A stretch of DNA of 64,000 nt from Pectobacterium parmentieri (GTDB taxonomy: Bacteria > Pseudomonadota > Gammaproteobacteria > Enterobacterales > Enterobacteriaceae), in the NCBI RefSeq assembly GCF_001742145.1, contig NZ_CP015749.1:2604001-2668000 (forward strand), written 5' to 3'. The position numbers and the translations under genes were made by a program. A model generated the notes under the pieces. It did no database searches, was not told the DNA's origin, and saw only the letters and a program-made list of their open reading frames with translations. Numbering within the stretch: the first letter of the stretch is position 1; every line of letters starts with the position of its first letter. Below are positions 1 through 8,707 of this stretch, piece by piece.

Positions 1-77
1 TTGCATCCGGCAATCAGGCCACTCAGGACTAAAGTCGCGCAAAACGTAAGGCGGGTACGAAGTAAAACAGAAGTCAT
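1..77 (-). CDS. Lipoprotein, N-terminal fragment only
   Basis: The gene runs off the left edge, so only 25 codons are visible. They start at the ATG whose complement lies at 75-77, preceded by an AGGAAAT ribosome site. The peptide has an Arg-containing n-region, a hydrophobic core and ends S-G-L-I-A-G-C, a lipobox, so the product should be a lipid-anchored envelope protein. The mature part is outside the window and the family cannot be named. Its position beside outB makes a secretion or pectin-related role possible, but that is only an inference from context. Confidence 0.6.
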   Translation of the reverse strand, partial: MTSVLLRTRLTFCATLVLSGLIAGC

Positions 78-340
78 AACATTTCCTGTATTTTTACTAT
101 TATTTCCCCGATATACCCCACCCTACAGCAGGTTCATTACTGCAGAATGATAGATATTGGGCTGAAGGATTACAGATAACTATTTCAATAAAAATAATGT
201 ACTAATAGATAATTCCCTTCAATGGTGATCCAGCATTCCCCTTTTACCTCAACATTAAAAAAAACATATAGAAAATAAATCCACAGAAAACCCTGCAATA
301 TTAATCACATATTTTAAAATTTTTCTTATACTCTAAAGAA

Positions 341-409
341 TTCGAACTCCAGGCAAGCGGCAAGTGAAGGCGTCCCAATGAGCTTACTCAGGTAAGTGAT
401 TCAGGTGGC
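341..409 (+). repeat. Partial ERIC/IRU-type palindromic repeat
   Basis: The stretch reads TTCGAACTCCAGGCAAGCGG and continues with AGCTTACTCAGGTAAGTGAT, the left half and central stem of the enterobacterial ERIC element as I recall it. The right half (ending in the TATACCC end) is missing, so this is a truncated or decayed copy. Confidence 0.6.
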
Positions 410-582
410 AAATCTGCCGGAAGCAGATTGATCGCGCCCTTGCCAATAAAAAACCAGCGAAATCTCTGTAGAAAAAAGCCACATAGCACTACAACCAATT
501 AACACTCATCGCTGTTAATTAAATTATTATTTCCCTTCACATTTGCTGATTATCGAAAATCAAAAAACACTATACCAACAAT

Positions 583-601
583 AATAAAACGCGATTTCAT
601 G
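583..601 (+). promoter_or_regulatory. KdgR-like operator
   Basis: AATAAAACGCGATTTCATG matches the soft-rot KdgR consensus AATRAAAYRNYRTTTYATT at all but two positions by hand alignment. KdgR represses pectinase and out genes in these bacteria until pectin breakdown products appear. It lies about 230 bases upstream of the outB start, so it could serve outB, the divergent lipoprotein gene, or both. Confidence 0.55.
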
Positions 602-829
602 AAAGCAAATTTACACGTTCTTTTTGCGACCCGCATCAAGATTCCGTCTGTGATTATTATGATTGTAATAGCTTTTAATCAAAATGGAGGCAGGCTCACA
701 TAACAGAGAGATTCAGTTTTTAGCTCTTTCTATTTTTTAAAAAATAAGGCAGATAGCACCATCCGTTTGTTCAACTTTCGTTTATGATGTGATGCTACAC
801 GGCCTAAGTAAATAATTAAGGATGAGCGC

Positions 830-1393
830 GTGGATAACGCACCGGACGCACCGATACCCCCACAGCCAGCGCTACTTGCCAGATACCCGATGCCCGGTTA
901 TCTGATGGTTGTTTATGCTCTGCTTTTTATCGCGCTAGGCTGGTTCAGCCACCAGCGCTGGGGGAGTCCGACGACTTCCACACCGACCACTCTGGCCGCT
1001 ACCTTGCCTGCGGTTGAGGGACAAGCACCGACAACATCCGCGGCCACATCTCATCAAGGGGAGGTCCATGCTGATACACCTGCGCCCCCAGAGAAAAAGA
1101 CCACGCTGCCGTTACCTGCTATCAGCAATGGTGAAATTCCGCCGCTGACCTACAGCGCACATGTTTATACGTCCGATGAAACCAAGCGCAGTATCACACT
1201 CAACGGTCTGCAATTCCGCGAAGGCGATTCACCAGTGGAAGGGCTAACCATAGAACAAATCCAGCAAGATATGACCATTTTTAGCGTAGAAGGCGAAGTG
1301 TTTATTCTGGAGGCACTGGAGGACTGGCCGGGCGGAAAATTCAACGAGAATGAACGTTCCGCCGACAATGAACGTGGAAGTGCTGCGTCTTAG
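830..1393 (+). CDS. outB: Type II secretion protein OutB (GspB)
   Basis: A 187-residue inner-membrane protein of the Out type II secretion system, which exports pectate lyases and cellulases. GspB/OutB partners with GspA or acts alone to help assemble the secretin OutD. Visible parts are a short cytoplasmic tail, one membrane segment at about residues 23-40, a Pro/Thr-rich periplasmic linker (about 45-95) and a C-terminal domain with L-T-Y-S-A-H-V-Y-T and G-L-Q-F-R-E-G-D, the usual GspB core. The start is GTG at 830, with AAGGATG about 8 bases upstream; no in-frame ATG is better placed. The stop overlaps the stop of convergent outS. Regulation by KdgR is suggested by the box at 583. Confidence 0.9.
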   Translation: MDNAPDAPIPPQPALLARYPMPGYLMVVYALLFIALGWFSHQRWGSPTTSTPTTLAATLPAVEGQAPTTSAATSHQGEVHADTPAPPEKKTTLPLPAISNGEIPPLTYSAHVYTSDETKRSITLNGLQFREGDSPVEGLTIEQIQQDMTIFSVEGEVFILEALEDWPGGKFNENERSADNERGSAAS

Positions 1394-1803
1394 CCGTGGT
1401 TGCGCATGGCATCAATAAACGGCGTCAGGGTACGGTTAAATTCCAAACACTGCGTCTCTTTTGGCGTGCTGTCTTTTAATAACCCTTGATACAAGCTTTC
1501 GCTGCGCTGCGGTAAAGCCTGATAGCTCGCAACATCCCAGCCTTTTTGCTTCGCCACCGCCAACGCGACATTAGTAATCGTCGCATCATCGGGGAGATCG
1601 CTGCGGCTACATTTCGATTTAAGGTAGCGGGTGGCCGCAACCAGTGACGACAACTGGTTCAGTTGATCGTTAGGAGAGACCGTTACCGCAGAAGACTGAC
1701 CTGCCACTGTTCCTTTGTGGGCAGACGTTCCTGTTTGTTGGCACCCGGCCAGCGTGACGCAAAGCAGCGCAAACGCAGAAAATTTAGACAGAGATAACGA
1801 CAT
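1390..1803 (-). CDS. outS: Type II secretion pilotin OutS
   Basis: A small lipoprotein that binds the end of the secretin OutD, protects it from degradation and delivers it to the outer membrane. The chosen start (MSLSLSKF) follows AGGATGA; an upstream ATG at 1839 would put extra polar residues ahead of the signal peptide. The signal ends in a lipobox L-A-G-C, followed by a Gln/Ser/Thr-rich linker and a helical domain with two cysteines (K-C-S-R and T-Q-C-L-E-F) expected to form the pilotin disulfide. It is convergent with outB and shares overlapping stop codons with it. Length and layout fit the OutS/PulS family. Confidence 0.88.
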   Translation of the reverse strand: MSLSLSKFSAFALLCVTLAGCQQTGTSAHKGTVAGQSSAVTVSPNDQLNQLSSLVAATRYLKSKCSRSDLPDDATITNVALAVAKQKGWDVASYQALPQRSESLYQGLLKDSTPKETQCLEFNRTLTPFIDAMRNHG

Positions 1804-1911
1804 GACAAACTCATCCTGATTGAGATTAACGGTAGGCATTCTAGCAAATGATAAGCCGCTGTCACGGCATGTTTATGTTGCTCCCAGTCGGACGACTGGG
1901 AGCCGAGGATA

Positions 1912-3153
1912 TCAGGCAGCAGAGTCCTTTCCTGATAAGGGTTTAGTAGTCGGTAAGATACCATCAGCACGGAACATCGTCTTAATGCCACGCACCGCCT
2001 GCCGAATACGATCCTGATTTTCGATTAAGGCAAACCGCACATGGGTATCGCCATAATCCCCAAAACCAATACCGGGCGAGACGCAAACCTTCGCCTCCGA
2101 AAGCATCCGCTTGGCAAACTCCAACGACCCTAGGTGTGCATAGGCATCCGGAATTTTCGCCCACACGTACATTGATGCTTTCGGTTCATCCACCATCCAA
2201 CCTGCCTCATGCAGACCGCGTACCAAAACGTTACGGCGCTGGCGATACTGCTCGGCAATATCACGCACACATTGTTGGTCACCTTCCAACGCGGCGATCG
2301 CGGCAACCTGCAACGGTGTAAACGTGCCGTAATCGTGATAGCTCTTGATCCGTGCCAGTGCGTTTACCAACTCCGGGTTACCGACCATAAAGCCAATGCG
2401 CCAGCCTGCCATGTTATAGCTTTTTGACAGCGTGAAGAACTCTACTGCAATGTCCTTTGCGCCGGGAACCTGCATGATCGACGGCGCCTTCCAGTCGTCA
2501 TACACAATATCGGCATAGGCCAAATCATGGATCACCAACACATTGTACTGTTTCGCCAACTTAACAACGCGCTCGAAGAAATCCAGTTCGACGCACTGCG
2601 CTGTCGGGTTCGACGGGAAGCCAAGAATCATCATTTTCGGCTTCGGAATACTCTCGCGGATCGCACGTTCTAATTCATTAAAGAAATCGACGCCCTCCAC
2701 GAGCGGCACAGAACGCACCTGGGCCCCCGCAATCACCGCACCATAAATGTGAATCGGATAACTCGGGTTCGGCACCAGCACCGTATCACCATGATCCAAT
2801 GTTGCTAACATCAAGTGCGCCAGCCCCTCTTTGGAACCGATAGTGACGATAGCTTCGCTTTCAGGATCGATATCAACCTCATAGCGATCGGCATACCAGC
2901 GAGAGATCGCACGGCGTAAGCGCGGAATGCCTCGGGATGTCGAATAACCATGGGTATCTTCGCGTTGTGCAACCGTACAGAGTTTTTCCACGATATGAGG
3001 AGGTGTCGGGCCGTCAGGGTTACCCATGCTGAAATCGATAATATCTTCGCCACGACGACGCGCAGCCATTTTTAATTCAGCAGTGATATTAAATACATAC
3101 GGGGGAAGACGATCGATGCGCGTAAAACGGCGCGGAGAAGGTGAATCAGCCAT
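1912..3153 (-). CDS. alaC: Alanine transaminase AlaC
   Basis: A class I PLP-dependent aminotransferase of 413 residues that makes alanine from pyruvate and glutamate in the cytoplasm. The N-terminal stretch [11 protein letters not shown] and the [11 protein letters not shown] motif are characteristic of AlaC (YfdZ). The PLP lysine lies in [12 protein letters not shown], and the carboxylate-binding Arg is in the C-terminal V-R-F-A-L-I-E. It sits alone on the minus strand, divergent from an epimerase and a D-amino acid aminotransferase, which places three alanine- or glutamate-related enzymes together. Confidence 0.92.
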   Translation of the reverse strand: MADSPSPRRFTRIDRLPPYVFNITAELKMAARRRGEDIIDFSMGNPDGPTPPHIVEKLCTVAQREDTHGYSTSRGIPRLRRAISRWYADRYEVDIDPESEAIVTIGSKEGLAHLMLATLDHGDTVLVPNPSYPIHIYGAVIAGAQVRSVPLVEGVDFFNELERAIRESIPKPKMMILGFPSNPTAQCVELDFFERVVKLAKQYNVLVIHDLAYADIVYDDWKAPSIMQVPGAKDIAVEFFTLSKSYNMAGWRIGFMVGNPELVNALARIKSYHDYGTFTPLQVAAIAALEGDQQCVRDIAEQYRQRRNVLVRGLHEAGWMVDEPKASMYVWAKIPDAYAHLGSLEFAKRMLSEAKVCVSPGIGFGDYGDTHVRFALIENQDRIRQAVRGIKTMFRADGILPTTKPLSGKDSAA

Positions 3154-3534
3154 AACATCCTCAAATTAACGTGAGCGCCCGGACCGTCCGAGCGACGCAG
3201 TGCCTGTAAAAAGACACTCTACCCAACATCTTTCAAATCGCACGAAGCCAGTTTTCGTCGACTACCGATTTCGTTAATCAAAAAAGCACATGCGATCTCA
3301 AGTGTGATGAGTTTATTCAAGCTATCTCAGATAATTCGCTCTGTCGATACCCGTTCATAAATTTTCTCAGCCCGGAAGTAAACCGCATTTATTTCTGACT
3401 AAAACCGCGAAAAATGAAGAATACACGTCGGAAGAAGCATTACACTTTACAACCCGATCAGGCCTTCTAAGCAAGGTATTTATAGCTCGGGACACAAGAT
3501 GGTTGATTCGAGAGGGTGATTCAAGAGTAAGCTT
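3154..3534. other. Divergent promoter region alaC / dipeptide epimerase
   Basis: About 380 bases, AT-rich, containing the two outward promoters. No operator could be assigned with confidence, and no ORF or repeat of note is visible. Confidence 0.5.
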
Positions 3535-4515
3535 ATGAATGAGATGCGATTTTTCACCGAAAGCTGGCCAATAGAAGGTGCATTTACCATTTCACGCGGC
3601 AGCAAGCGTCAGGCCGATGTCGTTGTCGTGGCGCTTCAATCCGGCAACGTGACGGGCTATGGCGAGTGCGTCCCCTATTCACGCTACGGTGAATCTCTCG
3701 ATAGCGTAATGGAGCAACTCGCATCACTGCACAACGACATTCGTAATGGTTTAGATCGAGAGAGTTTGCAAACCATTCTACCTGCCGGTGCGGCACGTAA
3801 TGCGCTTGATTGCGCGTTCTGGGATCTAGAGTGCAAACAGCATCAGCAGCGCATTTGGCAGCGCCTGAATCTTCCCTTGCCAACAGCGTTGGAAACCGCT
3901 TATACGCTATCGCTTGATACACCAGACCATATGCGCCAGGCTGCGATGCGCAATGCCAATCGCCCTCTTCTCAAGTTAAAACTGGCTGACACAGACGATC
4001 TGGCCAGAGTCGCCGCCGTTCGCAAAGGTGCTCCATTGGCTCGCCTGATTGTGGATGCCAACGAAGGATGGGATACCGATCGCTATCTAATGCTGGTTCC
4101 TGAACTCGCCGCGCTTGGCGTCACGATGATCGAGCAACCTTTCCCGGCAGGTAAGGATAATGTGCTGGCAGATCTGCCTCACCCCATTCCCGTCTGTGCC
4201 GATGAGTCCTGTCATGACAGTCAGTCGCTAACCGCTCTGATAGGACGCTATGACATGATCAACATCAAACTGGATAAAACCGGTGGACTGACTGAAGCGC
4301 TGCGTTTGCGAAAATACGCGCAGGAACAAGGTTTAAAAATTATGGTCGGCTGCATGGTGAGCACATCGCTGTCGATGGCACCCGCATTTATTGTCGCGCA
4401 GGGTGCCACCGTGGTCGATTTGGATGGCCCGCTGCTCTTACAGCGCGATCGCAATAATGGGTTGCACTATAACGGTAGCGAAATATTACCGCCCAACGCA
4501 TTATTGTGGGGATAA
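3535..4515 (+). CDS. Dipeptide epimerase, L-Ala-D/L-Glu type (YcjG-like)
   Basis: An enolase-superfamily enzyme of 326 residues, likely converting L-Ala-D-Glu from murein to L-Ala-L-Glu in the cytoplasm. The N-terminal capping domain spans about 1-110 and the barrel follows. Visible catalytic elements are the K-x-K pair (K147, K149) in L-L-K-L-K, metal ligands D174 (I-V-D-A-N-E), E200 (M-I-E-Q-P) and D223 (C-A-D-E-S), and the second base lysine in I-N-I-K-L-D-K-T-G-G. The first ATG at 3535 is used; an ATG at 3544 is a possible alternative. The next gene, a D-amino acid aminotransferase, follows after 42 bases, so the two probably share a transcript for peptidoglycan peptide salvage. Exact dipeptide preference cannot be read from sequence. 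Confidence 0.85.
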   Translation: MNEMRFFTESWPIEGAFTISRGSKRQADVVVVALQSGNVTGYGECVPYSRYGESLDSVMEQLASLHNDIRNGLDRESLQTILPAGAARNALDCAFWDLECKQHQQRIWQRLNLPLPTALETAYTLSLDTPDHMRQAAMRNANRPLLKLKLADTDDLARVAAVRKGAPLARLIVDANEGWDTDRYLMLVPELAALGVTMIEQPFPAGKDNVLADLPHPIPVCADESCHDSQSLTALIGRYDMINIKLDKTGGLTEALRLRKYAQEQGLKIMVGCMVSTSLSMAPAFIVAQGATVVDLDGPLLLQRDRNNGLHYNGSEILPPNALLWG

Positions 4516-4557
4516 CGCGCGTTAGCCTGCATTGAGCAACTATTAAGGAGTGTTGTG

Positions 4558-5418
4558 ATGCAACGTCTTGTTTACGTTGATGGACAGTATTTAGAAGAGA
4601 ATGAAGCAAAAATTTCCGTATTTGACCGTGGTTTCCTGTTTGCCGATGCCGTCTATGAAGTGACTGCAGTAATCGATGGCAAGCTGGTTGATTTCCCCGA
4701 CCATATCACTCGCCTGCAACGCTCCTGCCGCGAACTGTCGCTTACGCTGCCCGTCACCGCCGAGGCGCTCAAAGACATTCACAATGAGCTGATCAATAAA
4801 AACGATCTGCAAGAAGGCGCGATCTATTTACAGCTTAGCCGCGGCAATGCTGGCGATCGTGATTTCTATTTCCCGTCTGCGGACGTCAAATCCACACTGG
4901 TTTTATTCACTCAGGCTCGTTCGCTGGTCGGCAACCCGAAAGCCACAACAGGGCTACACATTGTCACCACCGAGGATATCCGCTGGCACCGCCGGGATAT
5001 CAAAACTGTCAGCCTGCTCGCTGCCAGCCTGGCGAAAGAGTATGCCCACGCCAATAAGGCCGATGACGCCTTCTTTGTCGAAGATGGCTTCATTACCGAA
5101 GGCAGCTCTTGCAACTGCTACATCGTCCTGCATGACAACACGGTGGTGACCCGACCGCTTAGCAACGATATTTTGCACGGCATCACGCGTCAGTCGCTGC
5201 TCAAACTGGCAGAAAAGGATGGCATTACGCTAGAAGAACGCTGTTTTACACAGGAAGAGGCGTATCACGCCAAAGAGATTTTCGTCAGTTCAGCCACCAT
5301 GCTCGTCCTCCCTGTCGTCAGGCTGGACGGCAAAACGATCGGTGACGGCAAACCAGGCCAAATAACTCAACGACTGCGTGAAATTTATCTCGATATGATT
5401 AAACAGCAGGAAAAATAG
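4558..5418 (+). CDS. dat: D-amino acid aminotransferase (DAAT/branched-chain fold)
   Basis: A class IV PLP aminotransferase of 286 residues that interconverts D-alanine and D-glutamate with their keto acids. The F-D-R-G-F-L-F-A-D-A-V-Y-E motif near residues 22-34 and the PLP lysine K149 in R-R-D-I-K-T are diagnostic of the fold; the phosphate-binding E-G-S-S-C-N segment follows. The start chosen is ATG 4558, seven bases after AAGGAG; a GTG immediately upstream is in frame but too close. The partner epimerase lies just upstream. D-glutamate or D-alanine recycling from murein is the likely setting; a 4-amino-4-deoxychorismate lyase role is less likely given the DAAT-like residues. Confidence 0.85.
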   Translation: MQRLVYVDGQYLEENEAKISVFDRGFLFADAVYEVTAVIDGKLVDFPDHITRLQRSCRELSLTLPVTAEALKDIHNELINKNDLQEGAIYLQLSRGNAGDRDFYFPSADVKSTLVLFTQARSLVGNPKATTGLHIVTTEDIRWHRRDIKTVSLLAASLAKEYAHANKADDAFFVEDGFITEGSSCNCYIVLHDNTVVTRPLSNDILHGITRQSLLKLAEKDGITLEERCFTQEEAYHAKEIFVSSATMLVLPVVRLDGKTIGDGKPGQITQRLREIYLDMIKQQEK

Positions 5419-5490
5419 CCGCACTTCACATCCTGTCAGCATGGCTTCGATGTTCATCCGTTACCCGTTTAATGCCGGATAACGGATGGT

Positions 5491-5596
5491 TATACCCGTC
5501 ATACTGCAAGCTGCATGTGCGTTGGCTGCGGGCCAATGCTTTGCGTTGTTCAAAACGCTAACGTTTTGTCCTGCAGCTCGAATTATTTAGGGTATA
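5491..5596. repeat. ERIC/IRU-type palindromic repeat with an altered core
   Basis: The element begins TATACCCGTCATACTGCAAG and ends AGCTCGAATTATTTAGGGTATA, the two ends of the enterobacterial ERIC repeat. The usual central stem with GTAAG/CTTAC is replaced by a segment with its own inverted repeat, CAAAACG-CTAA-CGTTTTG (5551-5568). It lies in the convergent gap between the aminotransferase and the mechanosensitive channel and may shape both mRNA 3' ends. Confidence 0.7.
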
Positions 5597-5601
5597 AATC
5601 A

Positions 5602-8055
5602 TTATTTATCCTCGCCCGAAGTGCCGTCAGTCAGCGCCACCCCCGAGTTTTCCAGCACCATCTTCTGCGGTACAGCCAGCGGAATATTAGATGCCCGTAA
5701 CCGCTTGATGATCTCAAACAACAGGTCGCTCTTCGCTTCCGAGACCATTCTCGGGCTGCTGACATAGCCCGTTACGCTCAGCACCATACCCGTAGGAGTC
5801 AACTGACTGAACTTCACTGACGGTGCTGGTGATTCCAAAATCGCATCGTGGTTGATATAAGCATCCAGCAACAGGGATCGGACTTCTTCAGGATCGATAT
5901 CCAACGGGAACGTCAGCGCCAGCGTCGCAACCCCAAAGGGGTTCCCCATGGTAATATTGCGCACATTCTGTGAGATGAATTGCGAGTTCGGCACAATTAC
6001 CGTCGAACGGTCGCCCAATTGAATTTCCGTCGCACGCACGTTAATCCGACGGATATCTCCTTCGACTCCGCTGATACTGACCGAGTCCCCTACTTTCACC
6101 GGGCGTTCCGTCAACAGAATCAGGCCAGAGATAAAGTTCTTCACTATCTCCTGTAAGCCAAAACCGATACCCACCGACAACGCACTGACAATCCACGCTA
6201 GCTTGTTCCATTGAATCCCCAATGTCGCCAACGTCAGCAGAATAATCAGGATATAGCCGATGTTGCTAAACAGCGTCACCAGCGATGCACGGATCCCACG
6301 TTCTAACGTCGTTTTAGGAAGAAACTCGTCCTCCAGCCAGCGTTTTGAAGAGCGTAAAACATAAACTCCTACCACCAAAAAGAGCACTGCGTTAACCAGA
6401 TGAGCAGGCACGATGCTCAATGTTTCCAGCCCTTTCCCTCCCCAAATCTCAGCGGCTTTTTGCACCAATTCCAGTGGCGTAGTCGTGCCAAACGTACCGT
6501 TTAGTAAAGCAACAGCCGCCATCAAAATTAAAAAGACTTTACCGCTAGCCGACAGAAGCAATGTAGCTTGAGCCAGATGCCGATCGTCCAGATTGAGCGA
6601 ATTTTTCATCCGCTTGCCACTGGCATTATGGGGGGAGAAGATACTTTCGCAGATATCGGTAATAAACGTTGAAAACAAATACAGGCAGGAGAACACCATG
6701 CCAATCCACACTAGCTCGAACGCCAGGAAACGAGCCAGTGAGATATAACCGATGACCAACGACACCAGTATTGAGAATGACGTCGCCAATACCGCAAGGT
6801 GGATAACGCCAGATAGCGTCGAACGCGCTTCCGGTTGTTCCCCTGAATGCACCATCTGCCGACGAATTTGATCGCTTTTCAGCGTGATCGTCCCTGCGGT
6901 GAAGGCTAAGAACAGTGCAGATAAACCGTTCACCATAATGGTTGCCGCAACCGATGTCCCTACTGTCGCCGTCACCTGTTCAATAAAACCGAAGATCAGA
7001 ATAATGCCAGCGGCAACCACAGGAAACGGTTTCATGGCCTTTGCGACTGGATTCGCAATCGCGGGTAAACGCCACGAAGGGCGTTTATTTGACAGAAATG
7101 CTCGCCCCAGCCCAGCAATCATCGAACAGAAGATTGCCTGTCTCACCAGCGCATCAAGGAACGACACTACGCGTTCTGTCGCCTCGCCATGACGCGTGAA
7201 CGTAAAATCGATTAAATTTGCCGCAATACCGATCGTTACCACGGTTGAAATAACCGATGCCGTGGCCAAGAAACTCCTCCGCAAGCGCCCTTCCGGTAAC
7301 CAGTGGATCCCCGCCCAAGCCAGATACTTTTCCAGATACCGTCGCCCTGCCGAACTCATCGCCATTGCAATCAGAATCAGGAACGCAGAGCCGTAACGCC
7401 AGTCCGGTTCCCAAGCTACCATAAAAGCATCGCTTAATTGATCTTGAAAAGTACTCAGCCGGCGAACATCCTCGGTCTGCGGTGCCGCAAGCGGAGCCCA
7501 GAAACGCCCGCCCAAAATGCTGCCGGAGTTCAATGCCAACTGTGTTTTCAGTGCGCTACGGCGCAGAGTAACGATTTGCGCCGACAGATTAGCCGCACTG
7601 GTGCGTAAAGCCTGAATTTGTTCGATCTGCGCATCCATTTTTGCTTTTTGCGCATTCAGGCTATTGCGCTTACGCGTCACTTCACTGGTTTCATTAAGAC
7701 TGGAACCAGGCTCTGGTGCAGGCCCTAATACATCCAACTGAGCCTGAATTTGAGCACGTAGCGGCGCAACCGCATTAGAAAGCTCGCTGGCGCTATTCAC
7801 CAGTTCCTGTGTCGTGTCATTCAACGCACCAAATTTGCTGTCGTTATTGGTACCTGAGACTTGCTGCTTGATGCTATCCAACTGTTTTTGCAGCTTGATC
7901 AACTCGGCATCAACATTAATTTTTACTGGTGCATCAGTCTGAGCGGGCTGTGGATCTGGGTCAGAACCCGCATTCGCCGCCGCTGCATATCCAGCAGGCA
8001 GCATTAACATCGTCAATAGACAAATGCGTAAAAATGCGGATGAAAGAATGTTCAT
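5602..8055 (-). CDS. Large MscS-type mechanosensitive channel with periplasmic domain (DUF3772)
   Basis: An 817-residue inner-membrane protein. A signal peptide ending in A-G-Y-A-A-A is followed by a periplasmic coiled-coil domain (about 35-190, with K-L-Q-K-Q-L-D-S-I-K), multiple membrane segments (about 215-590), then the MscS pore and beta domain. The pore helix reads G-I-G-F-G-L-Q-E-I-V-K-N-F and is followed by R-P-V-K-V-G-D-S-V and the V-P-N-S-Q-F motif typical of MscS. Such large channels release solutes on hypo-osmotic shock. It resembles YbiO/MscM-class proteins, but the N-terminal domain suggests the DUF3772 family; a specific symbol is not assigned. It is convergent with the upstream pair. 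Confidence 0.88.
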   Translation of the reverse strand: MNILSSAFLRICLLTMLMLPAGYAAAANAGSDPDPQPAQTDAPVKINVDAELIKLQKQLDSIKQQVSGTNNDSKFGALNDTTQELVNSASELSNAVAPLRAQIQAQLDVLGPAPEPGSSLNETSEVTRKRNSLNAQKAKMDAQIEQIQALRTSAANLSAQIVTLRRSALKTQLALNSGSILGGRFWAPLAAPQTEDVRRLSTFQDQLSDAFMVAWEPDWRYGSAFLILIAMAMSSAGRRYLEKYLAWAGIHWLPEGRLRRSFLATASVISTVVTIGIAANLIDFTFTRHGEATERVVSFLDALVRQAIFCSMIAGLGRAFLSNKRPSWRLPAIANPVAKAMKPFPVVAAGIILIFGFIEQVTATVGTSVAATIMVNGLSALFLAFTAGTITLKSDQIRRQMVHSGEQPEARSTLSGVIHLAVLATSFSILVSLVIGYISLARFLAFELVWIGMVFSCLYLFSTFITDICESIFSPHNASGKRMKNSLNLDDRHLAQATLLLSASGKVFLILMAAVALLNGTFGTTTPLELVQKAAEIWGGKGLETLSIVPAHLVNAVLFLVVGVYVLRSSKRWLEDEFLPKTTLERGIRASLVTLFSNIGYILIILLTLATLGIQWNKLAWIVSALSVGIGFGLQEIVKNFISGLILLTERPVKVGDSVSISGVEGDIRRINVRATEIQLGDRSTVIVPNSQFISQNVRNITMGNPFGVATLALTFPLDIDPEEVRSLLLDAYINHDAILESPAPSVKFSQLTPTGMVLSVTGYVSSPRMVSEAKSDLLFEIIKRLRASNIPLAVPQKMVLENSGVALTDGTSGEDK

Positions 8056-8453
8056 AAATCAAAAGGTTCCAAAGTTCGACGAAATAGCGAATTCATCAAT
8101 AGCCAAGCAACGACCCCCAGCACGTGAAAGCTGCCCGCATTCATCCAAAATCCAACGAATACGGGCATAGTGTACCAACAGCGTAGGGCGCAGAATATGC
8201 CTGTTCATAACTTGAAAAGAATTACTGAACGCATCCAGCAGATAAAACTGAAACTTTCATTGCTATGTGTCATTCGTGTGGAGAGGGCTCGCAATTGTGC
8301 AAAAAATTCACACCAGCAAAAGCAATATTCACCAAAGTTGTACAGGGATTCACCGTATAACGTAAATCCCGTGCCAACCCGTTGACTCACTGGGGCTTGT
8401 GGGTATAATCCAGCCCACTGTTGCAACAAGCAGCGGCCACTTCTTTGCGTAAT
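8056..8453. other. Intergenic region ahead of the tRNA-Arg gene
   Basis: About 400 bases separating the channel gene from the tRNA. Apart from the tRNA promoter at its right end, no gene, repeat or structured element is convincing. Confidence 0.5.
8382..8409 (+). promoter_or_regulatory. Sigma-70 promoter of the tRNA-Arg gene
   Basis: TTGACT (8382-8387) and TATAAT (8404-8409) are separated by 16 bases and end 44 bases before the tRNA. The sequence between -10 and tRNA is GC-rich, as expected for a stable-RNA promoter. Confidence 0.75.
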
Positions 8454-8530
8454 GCGCCCTTAGCTCAGTTGGATAGAGCAACGGCCTTCTAAGCCGTAGG
8501 TCACAGGTTCGAGCCCTGTAGGGCGTACCA
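8454..8530 (+). tRNA. argU: tRNA-Arg, anticodon TCT
   Basis: A 77-base cloverleaf: acceptor GCGCCCT pairs with AGGGCGT, the D-arm reads AGCTCAGTTGGATAGAGCA, the anticodon loop is CTTCTAA inside a GGC/GCC stem, the T-arm is ACAGGTTCGAGCCCTGT, and the gene encodes its own CCA. It closely resembles E. coli argU, which decodes the rare AGA codon. Its 3' end is the integration point of the island that follows, in agreement with P4-like integrase habits. Confidence 0.96.
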
Positions 8531-8533
8531 TTT
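8508..8533 (+). other. Left attachment site (attL) in the tRNA 3' end
   Basis: The T-arm and acceptor end, TTCGAGCCCTGTAGGG followed by CGTACCATTT, reappears in degenerate form at 27516-27538. The integrase gene begins 175 bases further on, the standard layout of tRNA-borne islands. Confidence 0.65.
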
Positions 8534-8653
8534 TAAGTTCTCCCAGACTCTACCGAATTCAACAAAACCCCGTTATATTCATTGATACCACTAGGATTTT
8601 CTGTCGCTGAGCTCCACCGAGGTCAACCCAGCATACTGGAAATCAAGTCGATG

Positions 8654-8674
8654 TTGGGGGCCTCTATGGGGGCT
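8654..8674 (+). repeat. Paired GGGGGC repeat, left island end
   Basis: TTGGGGGCC-TCTA-TGGGGGCT contains two direct TGGGGGC units. A similar pair lies at 27439-27459 close to the right attachment site. A further AGGGGCCCCC lies at 8694-8704 just before the integrase start. Repeats at both ends near the att sites suggest arm-type binding sites for the integrase; this role is inferred. Confidence 0.5.
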
Positions 8675-8707
8675 CTTCTTGTTCAATGACTATTAGGGGC
8701 CCCCACG

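Larger units (their letters stand above)
78..829. other. Long intergenic region between a lipoprotein gene and outB
   Basis: About 750 AT-rich bases without a credible gene. It holds half of an ERIC-type repeat (341-409) and a KdgR-like operator (583-601). Promoters for the two divergent genes must lie here, but no -35/-10 pair stands out clearly enough to call. Confidence 0.6.
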
